From assembly GCA_009760885.1 (NCBI GenBank), contig CM019716.1:5494438-5558437 (forward strand): 64,000 nucleotides of DNA, written 5' to 3'. The notes under the pieces are model-generated. The model was not told where the DNA came from and made no database searches. It worked only from the letters and a program-made list of their open reading frames with translations. The number at the start of each line of letters is the position of its first letter. Positions within the stretch are counted from its first letter, which is position 1. Source of the stretch: Achatina immaculata (taxonomy: Eukaryota; Mollusca; Gastropoda; Stylommatophora; Achatinidae). The translations under genes and the position numbers were made by a program. Shown piece by piece: positions 12,801 through 20,639 of the stretch.

Positions 12801-15800
12801 TCAAGAAGACAAAGAAAATGCCCCGAATTATTTTCCACTCAGTGCCAGAATACTTTTTTCTGAAGTTTTCAGCACAGACTGAGCGAGCTTTATGTGGAAT
12901 GCTTCGTGTACCAAGTAACTAAACATAAACATATATATCAAATTCAAGACAACTGAGTAAAAAAAAAAAACACAATTTTGATTTAGTTACAAGCCATACA
13001 AAAAGAACACAAGCATAAAAAAAAACCTAGCAAAACTGAACAATAATTTTCTACTTGACCAAAGTTTTGTAAGAAAACCAATGGTAGGAATTCACTGTGT
13101 TGGCTTGGAATTTCTTTGTAATCCAATTTTCAAGAAATATTGCACAAACTTTCAGGAAAATATTTCACATTTACTGATTTTACCACACTTTTACTACATG
13201 ACTTTGGACACAAAAATTACTGAATAAATATCTACAGTGAGGCTCACAATCTTTTTTTACATATTAAACTATTACATAGCACAAATAAAATATACAACCA
13301 CTTTATGTACGTTTGATTTACATACTTCATCTAAATTTATAAGTGAATTTGTGTATGCCATGCTTTGAAACACAAACACTGGAGATAAAGTCAGGGTTAC
13401 TTTTCACAACCTTCACAAACATACACAGTTCTTTTTATTTGCTACAAAGCGCTACATACATTACACCTCCCAATGAGCTTGCCCTTAACAATAACATGCT
13501 TAGAACCTTTAAGCCTTCTGCAGCATCTGATTTGGAAGACTGGCCAACTCTAGGATATGGCAAATGATCTCCATTACTTCTAGTTTCAGCTCCTATTTCT
13601 GTACATTGATTAATCAACATCAATTTTTTTTTTTTAAAGAAATTTTTTTTCTAGAATCTTCTGGTCCAAGAGAGAACATATAAAACATAAGAATTAATTA
13701 TACAAGTTTCTATCATAAAACAGTAATCTTTTTTTCAACCATTTGTTGCTTCTACTAGTGCACAGTCCACAATATCTAATCATCTGATCCACCTTATCAC
13801 ATCCACTCATGTTTATTTTGTAGTTATGAATAGTGGATGATTTTATTTTCCGCTTGTGTGTTACATCCTCAACATTTGTTGTTACTACCAAAACAGACTT
13901 GCTTGCTTTCTTTTGTCTTGTCAAATAGTGCACAGAATTTTGTTATCTTTACTGAGCCACTGGCAGCTTTTGTAAGAGCAAAACAACCAAAACAATCCAT
14001 AGAATGTATAAAACAGGAAAAAGTAGGAGCAGCTTTATTACTTAACGATTACAAAGTTGTGACGTTTCGGCATGAGCCTTAATCATACAAAAACATACAG
14101 GACAATGAAGTAGAGAGAGGAGATAAAGTATAGATTCACATGAATGCTATTTAAGAAAGTCAGATTTGCCTCTGTGGTTGGCGCCACTGAAATGATTTGG
14201 GACTGGTTTCGAAGCATGCTGGGTGATGTCGTACAGATGTTTTTGCATGCAGCCCCTAATCTGAGGCCAGTCTCAGACTTTCTGGTAACAGCCATCAAAC
14301 AATGTCACGCAGTTGACACAAGCCACCTGGCACTTGAGAACCGCTGCATTCAAAATTATGGGACGCTGGAACCACATGGGTTAAACTCGTTGTTTAGTTA
14401 CACGTAACATTCTCTTCAATCATTACAGTACCTCTCCACAAAGTCCACCCCTTCTTACTTTTCAAACTTCCTCACAGCATCACTCTGCAACACCTCTTCC
14501 CCAATCATCTGTTTCAACTTCTTCTAGCTAGGTCAATATTGCATCACACACTCTCTCTCCCTTCTCCAGTTCCTCATCCACCACCCCCAGTTACAATCCA
14601 CCGACCACATGTCACAGGTCTCTATTTAAAGTCTCAACGTTCTACTAAATCCATTCCTGACACACACCGCCGGACAAGCCACACCTTACAATTTACAGCT
14701 AAGTACTCTTTAGAAAAAAAATTTTTTTTTAAAAAATAGCATTCATGTGAATCTATACTTTATCTCCTCTCTCTACTTCTTCGTCCTGTATGTTTTTGTA
14801 TGATTAAGGCTCACGCCGAAATGTCACAACTTTGTAATCGTTAAGTAATAAAGCTGCTCTTACTTTTTCCTGTTTTATACATTCTAGTATCACAGCTTTA
14901 CTGCAGTGCTTCGTGTATAGTTATATACTTATACACTAATTACTGTGTTACCAAAACAATCCATGGGTGTAGATGATTCATCCACAAGGTCACTGTTTAC
15001 ACTCGGTGTTGATTAGCCATAATGTGGCAACAAATCTAAAATTACTGGATGTTTTAACATTATTTCCAGCTATATTTTCTACCCAAGACTAATCAGTGGA
15101 TGAAATACCAGATCTAGATTTTGTTGATGTTGATGAAGCAGGAAATGCCCACTCACTGGGTGCACTTATTTCAACTAAATCTTTCTCTAACTCACTATTA
15201 TCATCACAGCTTTCACTAAAATCAAACACATCATCTCTTTTTCAATAAATTTAATGTACTAGATGCATTTATTCTCTAGTCTGGTTAGAATTAGAGAGAA
15301 TAATACTCCCTATTTTATGTAAATCAAAACACAGAGGCAGCCTGGTTAGATGAGTGGTTAGGCACTCAGTTTACTAATCCAGTGGTATCAGGTTCAAGTC
15401 CCAGAAGGATTTTTTTCTGGTACACACCAAAAAAAGACTGGGGCCCACCCAGCCTCTGAACATGGGAACCAGAGAAATCTGGGAAGGTAAATGTGGCTAG
15501 GCGTGATACTCACCACAACACACTTCCATGTGCCGAAGGTCATGAAAAATACAGGCCTAACTCTGTATCTCTAATACGGCTTAATGGCATGAAAATGGGA
15601 ATTTTACCTTACCAAAACATAGAAGGTACATAAAAAATATTAGCTATAATTAAAACAACTCATTTTCAACCACACTTTTCCAGCAGAAATCAATGAGAAG
15701 GAAATTACTTTCAAAATGGATTTAACTAAAGGCTACAACTTATTCATTAACCATGGACTTTAATGAAACAAGGCTAATGGTGCTTTTTTATGTCTGTGCT

Positions 15801-18800
15801 CATGATCACTGGCAGTGTTGTTTTGGATGGTAAGAGTTAACTGTCAAGGGAAAACTGGCAAATCTTATTCTAACCTGCGGTGATATGTCAACATATGAGT
15901 GTCGTTTTGGACGGTAAGAGTTAACTGTCAAGGGAAAACTGGCAAATCTTATTCTAACCTGCGGAGATATGTCAACATATGATTCCCCCCTGTGATACTG
16001 TAATGTTCTCAGTAAACATACTTTTGCTTCCACGCTGGCCAGACTTCAGCCTGCATCGCTGCATTCACCAGTTTACAAACAATACTCTAGTAACATAGCA
16101 AACTTTGTCACATTTATGGCAACAAAGACAATCCTGCTAATGAGACAACGCAGTTCTCAGGGGCAGCAAAACCATAAGTTACCAGGACCTTTTTCTGCCT
16201 TTAAATATGGCTGGAGAAAATTTCCCCGCTGACCAAAGATGAACCTGCCTCTTCTGCTAATACTAAGAAATGATAAAAGTAATCACAGCCAACTCCAAAT
16301 TAGAAATGTACAATTTTTGCTTTCCTATTTCTTCAGCCAGTATATTTTCATACAAACAAGGCACAAGCCAAAACTGTGTGCTGTGTTAATGAATGAAATT
16401 GTTCTGACCTTTTCACAATAAGTCTAATTATTCATATCAGAAATGAAACCTAATATTACACAGTCTTCACTGCTGTATCACCCACTGAAACATAAAGTTC
16501 CCACAAATAACAAAACCTACATAGTAAAAAAAAAAAACTTCACTACCTTCGAAGTTTATCAAACCAGTGGCCATTTCTAGAGCCCAGTAAATGAGTATCT
16601 GCTAGGAACATGACTTTCAAGTCTCCTTCTCCGTCATTCATAGTGGGAGATTCATTTGATGCAGACGCTGGCCAAGTACAGTGGAGCAGCACCACAAAGT
16701 AATGGATTACCTATAATGGTATGAGATATGAAAGCTTGTAATGATATGAGATATGAAAGCTCACAATGACATGAGATATGAAAGCTCGCAAGGACATGAG
16801 ATATGAAAGCTCACAATGATATGAGATATGAAAGCTCGCAAGGACATGAGATATGAAAGCTCGCAATGACATGAGATATGAAAGCTCACAATGACATGAG
16901 ATATGAAAGCTCATAATGACATGATATATGAAAGCTCACAATGATATGAGATATGAAAGCTTGCAATGATATGAGATATGAAAGCTCGCAATGGTATGAG
17001 ATATGAAAGCTCGCAATGATATGACATATGAAAGCTCACAATATGAGATATGAAAGGTCGCAATGGTATGAGATATGAAAACAAAATAACAATTAAGATA
17101 TATTTTATTAAATTTTGGAAGAATAAATCAAATAATGTTTCAAGCAATAAGAGAACAGTGAGAAAAATACAGGACAGAAAGCTGATAATCTGATAAGAAA
17201 AACCAAGCTTTAAGAGACTAAGTAAAACAGGAGACTAAGAAACATCAGAGACTAAGTAAAACAAGAGATTAAGAAACATCAGAGACTAAGTAAAACAAGA
17301 GATTAAGAAACATCAGAGACTAAGTAAAACAAGAGATTAAGAAACATCAGAGACTAAGTAAAACAAGAGACTAAGAAACATCATAGACTAAGTAAAACAA
17401 GAGATTAAGAAACATCAGAGACTAAGTAAAACAAGAGATTAAGAAACATCAGAGACTAAGTAAAACAAGAGACTAAGAAACATCATAGACTAAGTAAAAC
17501 AAGAGACATCAGAAACTAAGTAAAACAAGAGACTAAGAAACATCATAGACTAAGTAAAACAAGAGACATCAGAAACTAAGTAAAACAAGAGACTAAGAGA
17601 CATCAGAGGCTAAGTAAAACAACAGACTAAGAAACATCAGAGACTAAGTAAAACAAGATACATCATAGACTAAGTAAAACAAGAGATTAAGAAACATCAG
17701 AGACTAAGTAAAACAAGAGACTAAGAAACATCATAGACTAAGTAAAACAAGAGATTAAGAAACATCAGAGACTAAGTAAAACAAGAGATTAAGAAACATC
17801 AGAGACTAAGTAAAACAAGAGACTAAGAAACATCATAGACTAAGTAAAACAAGAGACATCAGAAACTAAGTAAAACAAGAGACTAAGAAACATCATAGAC
17901 TAAGTAAAACAAGAGACATCAGAAACTAAGTAAAACAAGAGACTAAGAGACATCAGAGGCTAAGTAAAACAACAGACTAAGAAACATCAGAGACTAAGTA
18001 AAACAAGATACATCATAGACTAAGTAAAACAAGAGACTAAGAAACATCAGAGACTAAGTAAAACAAGAGACTAAGAAACATCAGAGACTAAGTAAAACAA
18101 GAGACTAAGAAACATCATAGACTAAGTAAAACAAGAGACTAAGAAACATCATAGACTAAGTAAAACAAGAGACTAAGAAACATCAGAGACTAAGTAAAAC
18201 AAGAGACTAAGAGACATCAGAGACTAAGTAAAACAAGAGACTAAGAGACATCAGAGACTAAGTAAAACAAGAGACTAAGAAACATCAGAGACTAAGTAAA
18301 ACAACAGACTAAGAGACATCAGAGACTAAGTAAAACAAGAGACTAAGAAACATCAGAGACTAAGTAAAACAAGAGACATCAGAAACTAAGTAAAACAAGA
18401 GACTAAGAGACATCAGAGGCTAAGTAAAACAACAGACTAAGAGACATCAGAGACTATGTAAAGCAAGAGACTAAGGGACATCAGAGACTTAGAGACATCA
18501 AAGTATAAGAGGTCCCAAAGACAAAGGGACTTCAAAGACTGAGACACCAAAGACCAGGAGACACCAAAGACCAACAGACACCAAGGATACAGAGAGGCAT
18601 GAAAAACTAAGAGATACAAAGAATTAAGAGTTATCAGAGACTAAGAGACATCAAAGAATAAGACAGTCTAAAAATTAAGAGACACCAAATTCTAAGAAAC
18701 ACCTAAGACTAAGGGACACCAATGACTAAAGGACATCAAAGAATAAGAGACACCAAGGATTAAGAGGCGCCAAAGACAAAGAGAAACCAAGAACTAAGAG

Positions 18801-20639
18801 AAACAAAGAACTAAGAGACATCAAGGACTAAGAGACACCAATAACTAAGAGACACCAAGGACTAAGATACACCAAGAAATAAGAGACACCAAGAACTAAG
18901 AAACACCAAGGACTAAGAGACACCAAGAATCAAGGACTAAAAGATACCAAAGACTAAGAGACATCAAAGACTAAGAGACACCAGAGACGCCAAAATACAG
19001 AGACACTAAGGACTAAGAAACACCAAAAACTAAGGACTAAAAGACACCAAAGATTTGGAGACATTCAGAACCAATAACACCAAAAACTAAGAGACACTAA
19101 GGACTAAAATACACCAAAGACCTGGAGACACTAAGGACTAAGAACACCAAAAACTAAGAGACACTAAAGACTAAAAGACACCAAAGACCTGGAGACACTC
19201 AGGACTAAAAACACCAAGGACTAAGAGATACCAAGGACTAAGAGACACCAAAGACCAGGAGACACCTGGGAGTTAGCGATACTGAGAACTAAAAGACACC
19301 AAAGACAAAGAGACACAATGAACTAAAAGCAGAAATAGTCAGAGGTGTCCAGTGCAGAAAAAAAAAAAACAAAAGTAATGGCAAGAAGCTATTGCAAAAG
19401 AGTCAATAAGATGTGCATGTAGAAATGTAAAACAACAGTAACAAACCAATATTTTGGCAATGTGCCTTTTATCCAGGAAGACAAAAATAATGAAATAACA
19501 AAAAAGCATTAAGATAGCATTTTGCTATTTTCTTGGTTAGGACACCAAGCAAGTAATTAGGCCAGACTGTGTCAGGAAAGAATGAGAATCATGGGAAAAG
19601 AAAACCTGCCTATCTCTGAATTCACTGGTTCTTCTATAATAGCTCTCAGTTCACTGGTCCTTATATGCTATAACAGGTCTGAGTTCACTGGTTCTTATAT
19701 AGTAGTTCAGAGTTCATTAATCCTTCTTTATCAGCTATGTGGATTCAGTAGTCCTTCTATAACAGATATGGGTTCAGTGGGATGTATGTACTAGCTCTGG
19801 GTTAACTGTTGCTTCCATATCCAACCTTTAATCTAATTTTTTTTTTAAACTTTAAAATATTTATATCCAAGTTACAAATATCACTACTTCTCAAGGAATA
19901 TAAACCATATTAAGAAATATACATAAACCATATTAAGAAATATAAATAAACCATATTAAGAAATATAAATAAACCATATTAAGAAATACAATTAAACCAT
20001 ATTAAGAAAATCAAGCTAAGATTACTCAATTCAAATTTAATATCCGCCCTGATTTATGCATGTGAAAGCTGGAAAACAACTAAAGAAACAGACAACATAT
20101 TAGATTCTTTAGAAAACAAATGCCTAATGAAAATACTCGGCATCAAGTGGAATGAATTCAAGAACAAAGCTGAGATAAGGCATATGAGTGAACAACAGCC
20201 TGTCTCATGGGTGATCAGAAAATGGAGATGGACATATGTCAGTCACATGATGAGAATAAACAGTCAGAGAATCCCAAAACAAGCTATCAAGCAGAACACA
20301 ACAGGCTGAAGAAAAAGAGGTCGACCACATGAAATTCTAAAGATGACATTATTAAGAGAGGCCAAGTTAGTAGGCATAACATCCCTTGATGTTGAAAAGC
20401 TCACCAAAAACAGAAAACTAGGCGAACTACCATGCGACCCCTACGTGACACTGGATGGCACGAGAAGGATGTAAGATATTAAGAAATGAATTTGTATGCC
20501 AAATGACGACACTCTGAAATCTACTTACCTCACAGTACACAAAAAAACAGACAAATATGAGCAACGCTCTTGCAACTTTATGATTTACGGCACAAAGGAG
20601 GAGTCTTGGTATACAGAAGAACAGACTGAGCTTGCCCAT
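9..20639 (-). CDS. MPPE1: MPPE1/PGAP5 metallophosphoesterase, 8 coding exons, 3' end outside window
   Basis: Mn-dependent phosphoesterase of the ER/Golgi that removes a side-chain ethanolamine phosphate from GPI anchors and so promotes export of GPI proteins (family knowledge). Joined exons, in transcript order: 20639-20529, 16710-16547, 12473-12403, 9666-9525, 8744-8546, 2347-2285, 1014-892, 149-9. Every junction has AG/GT borders and matching phase, giving 338 residues; vertebrate MPPE1 is about 396, so roughly 60 C-terminal residues, including the expected last membrane segment, lie left of the window. A signal-anchor helix covers about residues 22-48. The metal-site motifs are all present: ADTH (74-77), GDLFDEGKW (116-124), GNHD (154-157), QHFPMF (from 250) and HTHHG (305-309). 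The ATG at 20639 follows an in-frame TGA and has a good start context (AAGATGG). Introns 1-5 are filled with arrays and transposons. I see no frameshift or stop, so it is probably functional. Confidence 0.93.
150..891 (-). other. MPPE1 intron 7
   Basis: AT-rich intron sequence between exons 7 and 8. I see no repeat, element or coding signal in it. Confidence 0.7.
892..1014 (-). CDS. MPPE1: MPPE1 exon 7 (HFPMFR, DSAPPE)
   Basis: It encodes residues 251-291 in phase 0: [12 protein letters not shown] carries a metal-binding His, then [15 protein letters not shown] and RQRFDCLD. The vertebrate counterpart is HYPLYRRSD..C..EDAAP. The acceptor is TTTTTTCAG|CACTTC and the donor AATTTG|GTGAGT. Confidence 0.95.
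1360..2115 (+). repeat. Unclassified interspersed repeat in MPPE1 intron 6 (copy 1)
   Basis: Related over most of its length to 57640-58960. Shared landmarks are a segment with ATTCTTCAGCTGCCATGCGTGG and CTCCTCCCGACCAATGAAG, a partly tandem stretch with CTCTAGAGG.CGG.CACGTC, then TATGCCTAAACCGG and CCAGGGGTG, and an end reading GAAGTGAACGAAGAAGAAG. Short open frames inside it resemble no protein family I know. The GAA-rich end suggests a retroposed 3' tail. Confidence 0.6.
2285..2347 (-). CDS. MPPE1: MPPE1 exon 6 (63-base exon ending SQPILLQ)
   Basis: It encodes 21 residues (230-250), phase 0 on both sides, ending SYSQPILLQ; the family has ..PVLLQ just before HYPLYR. The acceptor is a long T tract followed by CAG|AATATGG and the donor TTGCAG|GTATTG. 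Its length and phase fill exactly the gap between exons 5 and 7. It is small and divergent at its start, so confidence is a little lower. Confidence 0.85.
2348..2865. other. MPPE1 intron 5, first part
   Basis: AT-rich sequence with an A-rich tract beside the exon 6 acceptor (T-rich on the gene strand). No recognised element. Confidence 0.5.
2866..3104 (+). pseudogene. LINE reverse transcriptase C-terminal fragment (LGHVLRM type)
   Basis: Frameshifted remains of the same element type found intact-looking at 63475-64000 on the minus strand: CAGCAAGGAGATGGACAGC, then AGAGGATGTTGAGTAACAGA and GGGCTCACTTGGGCAAGAG, and an end in GTGAGTGAGTGAGAGAGA. Several frame changes make it non-coding. Confidence 0.6.
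4429..5064. mobile_element. TTAA-flanked non-autonomous element (piggyBac-like), copy 1
   Basis: Flanked by TTAA on both sides (4429-4432, 5061-5064), with short inverted ends CTCTTCCTGTGCC / GGCATGGGAAGAG. It shares internal sequence with 30913-31603 (for example CATATCAAGACCCGTGCTTTT). It has no coding capacity. It sits inside the left inverted repeat of the mariner. TTAA duplication is typical of the piggyBac superfamily; the assignment is inference. Confidence 0.7.
5040..5760 (-). pseudogene. Degenerate mariner transposase
   Basis: The HTH region is readable ([19 protein letters not shown], then [10 protein letters not shown] and [15 protein letters not shown]). After RKFRK it jumps to [20 protein letters not shown], the block that holds the last catalytic Asp of mariner DD34D transposases. 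The first two catalytic Asp regions are deleted, and stops interrupt both ends, so it cannot be active. Confidence 0.8.
6161..6791. other. MPPE1 intron 5, AT-rich stretch
   Basis: No recognised element; some AACTAC-rich short internal similarity (6330-6390). Confidence 0.5.
6792..6852. repeat. (GA)n microsatellite
   Basis: About 60 bases of almost pure GA dinucleotide. Confidence 0.97.
6853..7496. other. MPPE1 intron 5, unassigned
   Basis: No element recognised with confidence. The right end grades into LINE sequence. Confidence 0.4.
7497..8420 (-). pseudogene. LINE RT C-terminal relic (GHLMRR type), intron 5
   Basis: Reverse complement of the element that is open at 49440-50177. Recognisable blocks are the 3' end (CATGCCGTTAAACATCAC), the GRPRETLKR and RRW.YVGH region, the [11 protein letters not shown] region, and the upstream LEINK and [11 protein letters not shown] region near 8200-8300. 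Many stops and frameshifts. Confidence 0.75.
8546..8744 (-). CDS. MPPE1: MPPE1 exon 5 ([19 protein letters not shown])
   Basis: It encodes residues 164-229. [10 protein letters not shown] and [17 protein letters not shown] match the MPPE1 family region around the VNS..L.GDGC motif. The acceptor is CTCATAG|GATGAC and the donor GACAAA|GTAAGA (phase 0). A 62-bp degenerate array begins about 100 bases upstream, in intron 4. Confidence 0.93.
8841..9470. repeat. Degenerate 62-bp tandem array in MPPE1 intron 4
   Basis: The unit contains TACTCAACCCACTTACATG, GTGACTACAAGTACTCAG and CCCATTTATATGTGATTAAA. It degenerates towards 9470 and is interrupted by a retroposon-like module at 9093-9193. Confidence 0.85.
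9093..9193 (+). mobile_element. ~100-bp retroposon-like module ending (GAA)n, copy 1
   Basis: The core TTACAAAAAACAGTGAAATT, then CCAAGAGACAGGACTGCAG and ATATAGACA, ends in a GAAGAAGAAG tract. The reverse complement of the same module lies at 31830-31930. It interrupts the intron 4 array and has no coding capacity. Confidence 0.65.
9525..9666 (-). CDS. MPPE1: MPPE1 exon 4 (GDLFDEGKW and GNHD metal motifs)
   Basis: It encodes residues 116-163, with GDLFDEGKW (bridging Asp) and [12 protein letters not shown] (metal Asn and catalytic His), both hallmarks of calcineurin-like phosphoesterases and in MPPE1-specific form. The acceptor is TTATTGCAG|GAGATC and the donor TATAT|GTGAGT. Confidence 0.95.
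10809..11215 (-). mobile_element. LINE 3' fragment (FGHIKRHD type) inserted in the minisatellite
   Basis: 5'-truncated non-LTR element, open for 133 residues: [40 protein letters not shown] and [15 protein letters not shown]. The 3' end is a (TTCA)n run at 10809-10826. It is flanked by the 11-base direct repeat CAACTTAAAGT (10798-10808, 11216-11226); that sequence is also part of the array, so the target duplication is ambiguous. Confidence 0.8.
11970..12338. mobile_element. Element with ~38-bp inverted ends enclosing a 135-bp tandem dimer
   Basis: Left end GATAGAGGCGTATGGTGCAG and right end CTGCACCATACACCTCTATC are inverted repeats that continue through TTTTATAAAGTGAGGGA. Between them a 135-base unit occurs twice (12041-12175, 12176-12301), nearly identical. 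Each unit holds, on the minus strand, AAGGCTCACGCCGAAA, which resembles stem-loop II plus GAAA of a hammerhead ribozyme. No coding capacity. Confidence 0.65.
12403..12473 (-). CDS. MPPE1: MPPE1 exon 3 (short exon, EWQM...VVFVLG)
   Basis: A 71-base exon encodes residues 93-115 plus parts of two split codons ([12 protein letters not shown], then [11 protein letters not shown]). Vertebrate MPPE1 has the equivalent EWQM...VVFILG at this place. The acceptor is TTCGCAG|GGAGTGG and the donor CTAG|GTAATAG. Phase fits exon 2 (AG+G = Arg) and exon 4 (G+GA = Gly). The last bases of this exon with their donor are the core of the minisatellite that fills intron 3. Confidence 0.9.
12474..13689. other. MPPE1 intron 2, AT-rich part
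   Basis: A- and T-rich intron with homopolymer runs. No element recognised. Confidence 0.5.
13690..13970 (-). pseudogene. piggyBac-type transposase fragment (DDE_Tnp_1_7 C-terminal part)
   Basis: [19 protein letters not shown], then [16 protein letters not shown] and [17 protein letters not shown], fits the YNK.MGGVDK.DQM..YY......KW.KR.FFHL block of piggyBac transposases. It ends early, and its 5' continuation is cut off by the insertion at 14001. Confidence 0.6.
14001..14949. mobile_element. Fold-back (Penelope-like?) element with 15-bp target duplication
   Basis: The 15-base ACCAAAACAATCCAT occurs at 13986-14000 and again at 14950-14964, directly flanking. Inside, about 14001-14165 and 14715-14888 are inverted repeats roughly 165 bases long. 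Each arm holds a motif reading TGATTAAGGCTCATGCCGAAA (or CACGCC), similar to the hammerhead ribozymes reported in Penelope-like retroelements, but with T where the core has its conserved G. The 550-base centre has only short open frames with no family I recognise. Confidence 0.7.
15010..15240 (-). pseudogene. Possible N-terminal part of the same piggyBac relic
   Basis: Acidic, Ser-rich reading on the minus strand ([20 protein letters not shown]) followed by a stop. It lies upstream of the transposase piece at 13690-13970 and on the same strand, separated by the fold-back insertion. The assignment rests on position and composition only. Confidence 0.35.
15336..15613 (+). mobile_element. tRNA-derived SINE, copy 1 (most complete)
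   Basis: The head has pol III promoter boxes: A-box-like TGGTTAGATGAGTGGTTAGG and B box GGTTCAAGTCC. The body contains GAAATCTGGGAAGGTAAATG, and the tail CTTAATGGCATG followed by ATTTTACCTTACC. Similar 12-base flanks CAAAACACAGAG and CAAAACATAGAA suggest a target duplication. The related copies are 29423-29662 and 39076-39155. Confidence 0.75.
15815..15985. repeat. 84-bp tandem duplication
   Basis: Two copies of GTTTTGGAYGGTAAGAGTTA and the following ACTGTCAAGGGAAAACTGGC, 84 bases apart. Confidence 0.8.
16547..16710 (-). CDS. MPPE1: MPPE1 exon 2 (end of membrane helix, first metal motif)
   Basis: It encodes residues 38-92. [11 protein letters not shown] completes the membrane helix; [10 protein letters not shown] carries the first Asp and His of the phosphoesterase metal site, followed by GHWFDKLRR. 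The acceptor is ATTATAG|GTAATCC; the donor CGAAG|GTAGTG leaves phase 2. A 25-bp minisatellite starts directly at the acceptor AG, so the intron has no ordinary pyrimidine tract. Confidence 0.93.
16712..17085. repeat. 25-bp minisatellite abutting the MPPE1 exon 2 acceptor
   Basis: About 15 copies of ATGAGATATGAAAGCTCACA followed by ATGAC. The array begins at the AG of the splice acceptor of exon 2, so the 3' end of intron 1 is made of it. Confidence 0.93.
17195..19340. repeat. 2.1-kb tandem array in MPPE1 intron 1
   Basis: From 17195 to about 18480 a regular 34-bp unit (AGAGACTAAGTAAAACAAGA, then GATTAAGAAACATC) and shortened forms, including a higher-order block that repeats around 17350-17640 and 17710-18000. 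From 18480 to 19340 it decays into a looser GACACCAAAGACTAAGA pattern. Confidence 0.95.
19600..20008. repeat. Short degenerate tandem repeats, MPPE1 intron 1
   Basis: 19610-19800 has a loose ~40-bp unit around GTTCACTGGTTCTTCTATA. 19903-20008 has five to six copies of the 22-bp AACCATATTAAGAAATATAA with AT. Confidence 0.8.
20010..20480 (+). pseudogene. LINE RT C-terminal relic (GHLMRR type), intron 1
   Basis: Same type as 49440-50177: [57 protein letters not shown]. It is frameshifted in the GRPRE region and ends with GGCACGAGAAGGATGTAAGA. It lies just downstream of exon 1 of MPPE1 in the opposite orientation. Confidence 0.8.
20529..20639 (-). CDS. MPPE1: MPPE1 exon 1 (start codon, signal anchor)
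   Basis: It encodes residues 1-37: a short cytosolic N-terminus (MGKLSLFF...) and the first half of a hydrophobic signal-anchor helix ending in VCFFVYCE. The donor is GAG|GTAAGT (phase 0). The ATG is the first in frame after a TGA 15 bases upstream. A 5' UTR and promoter must lie right of 20639 but were not recognised. Confidence 0.85.
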
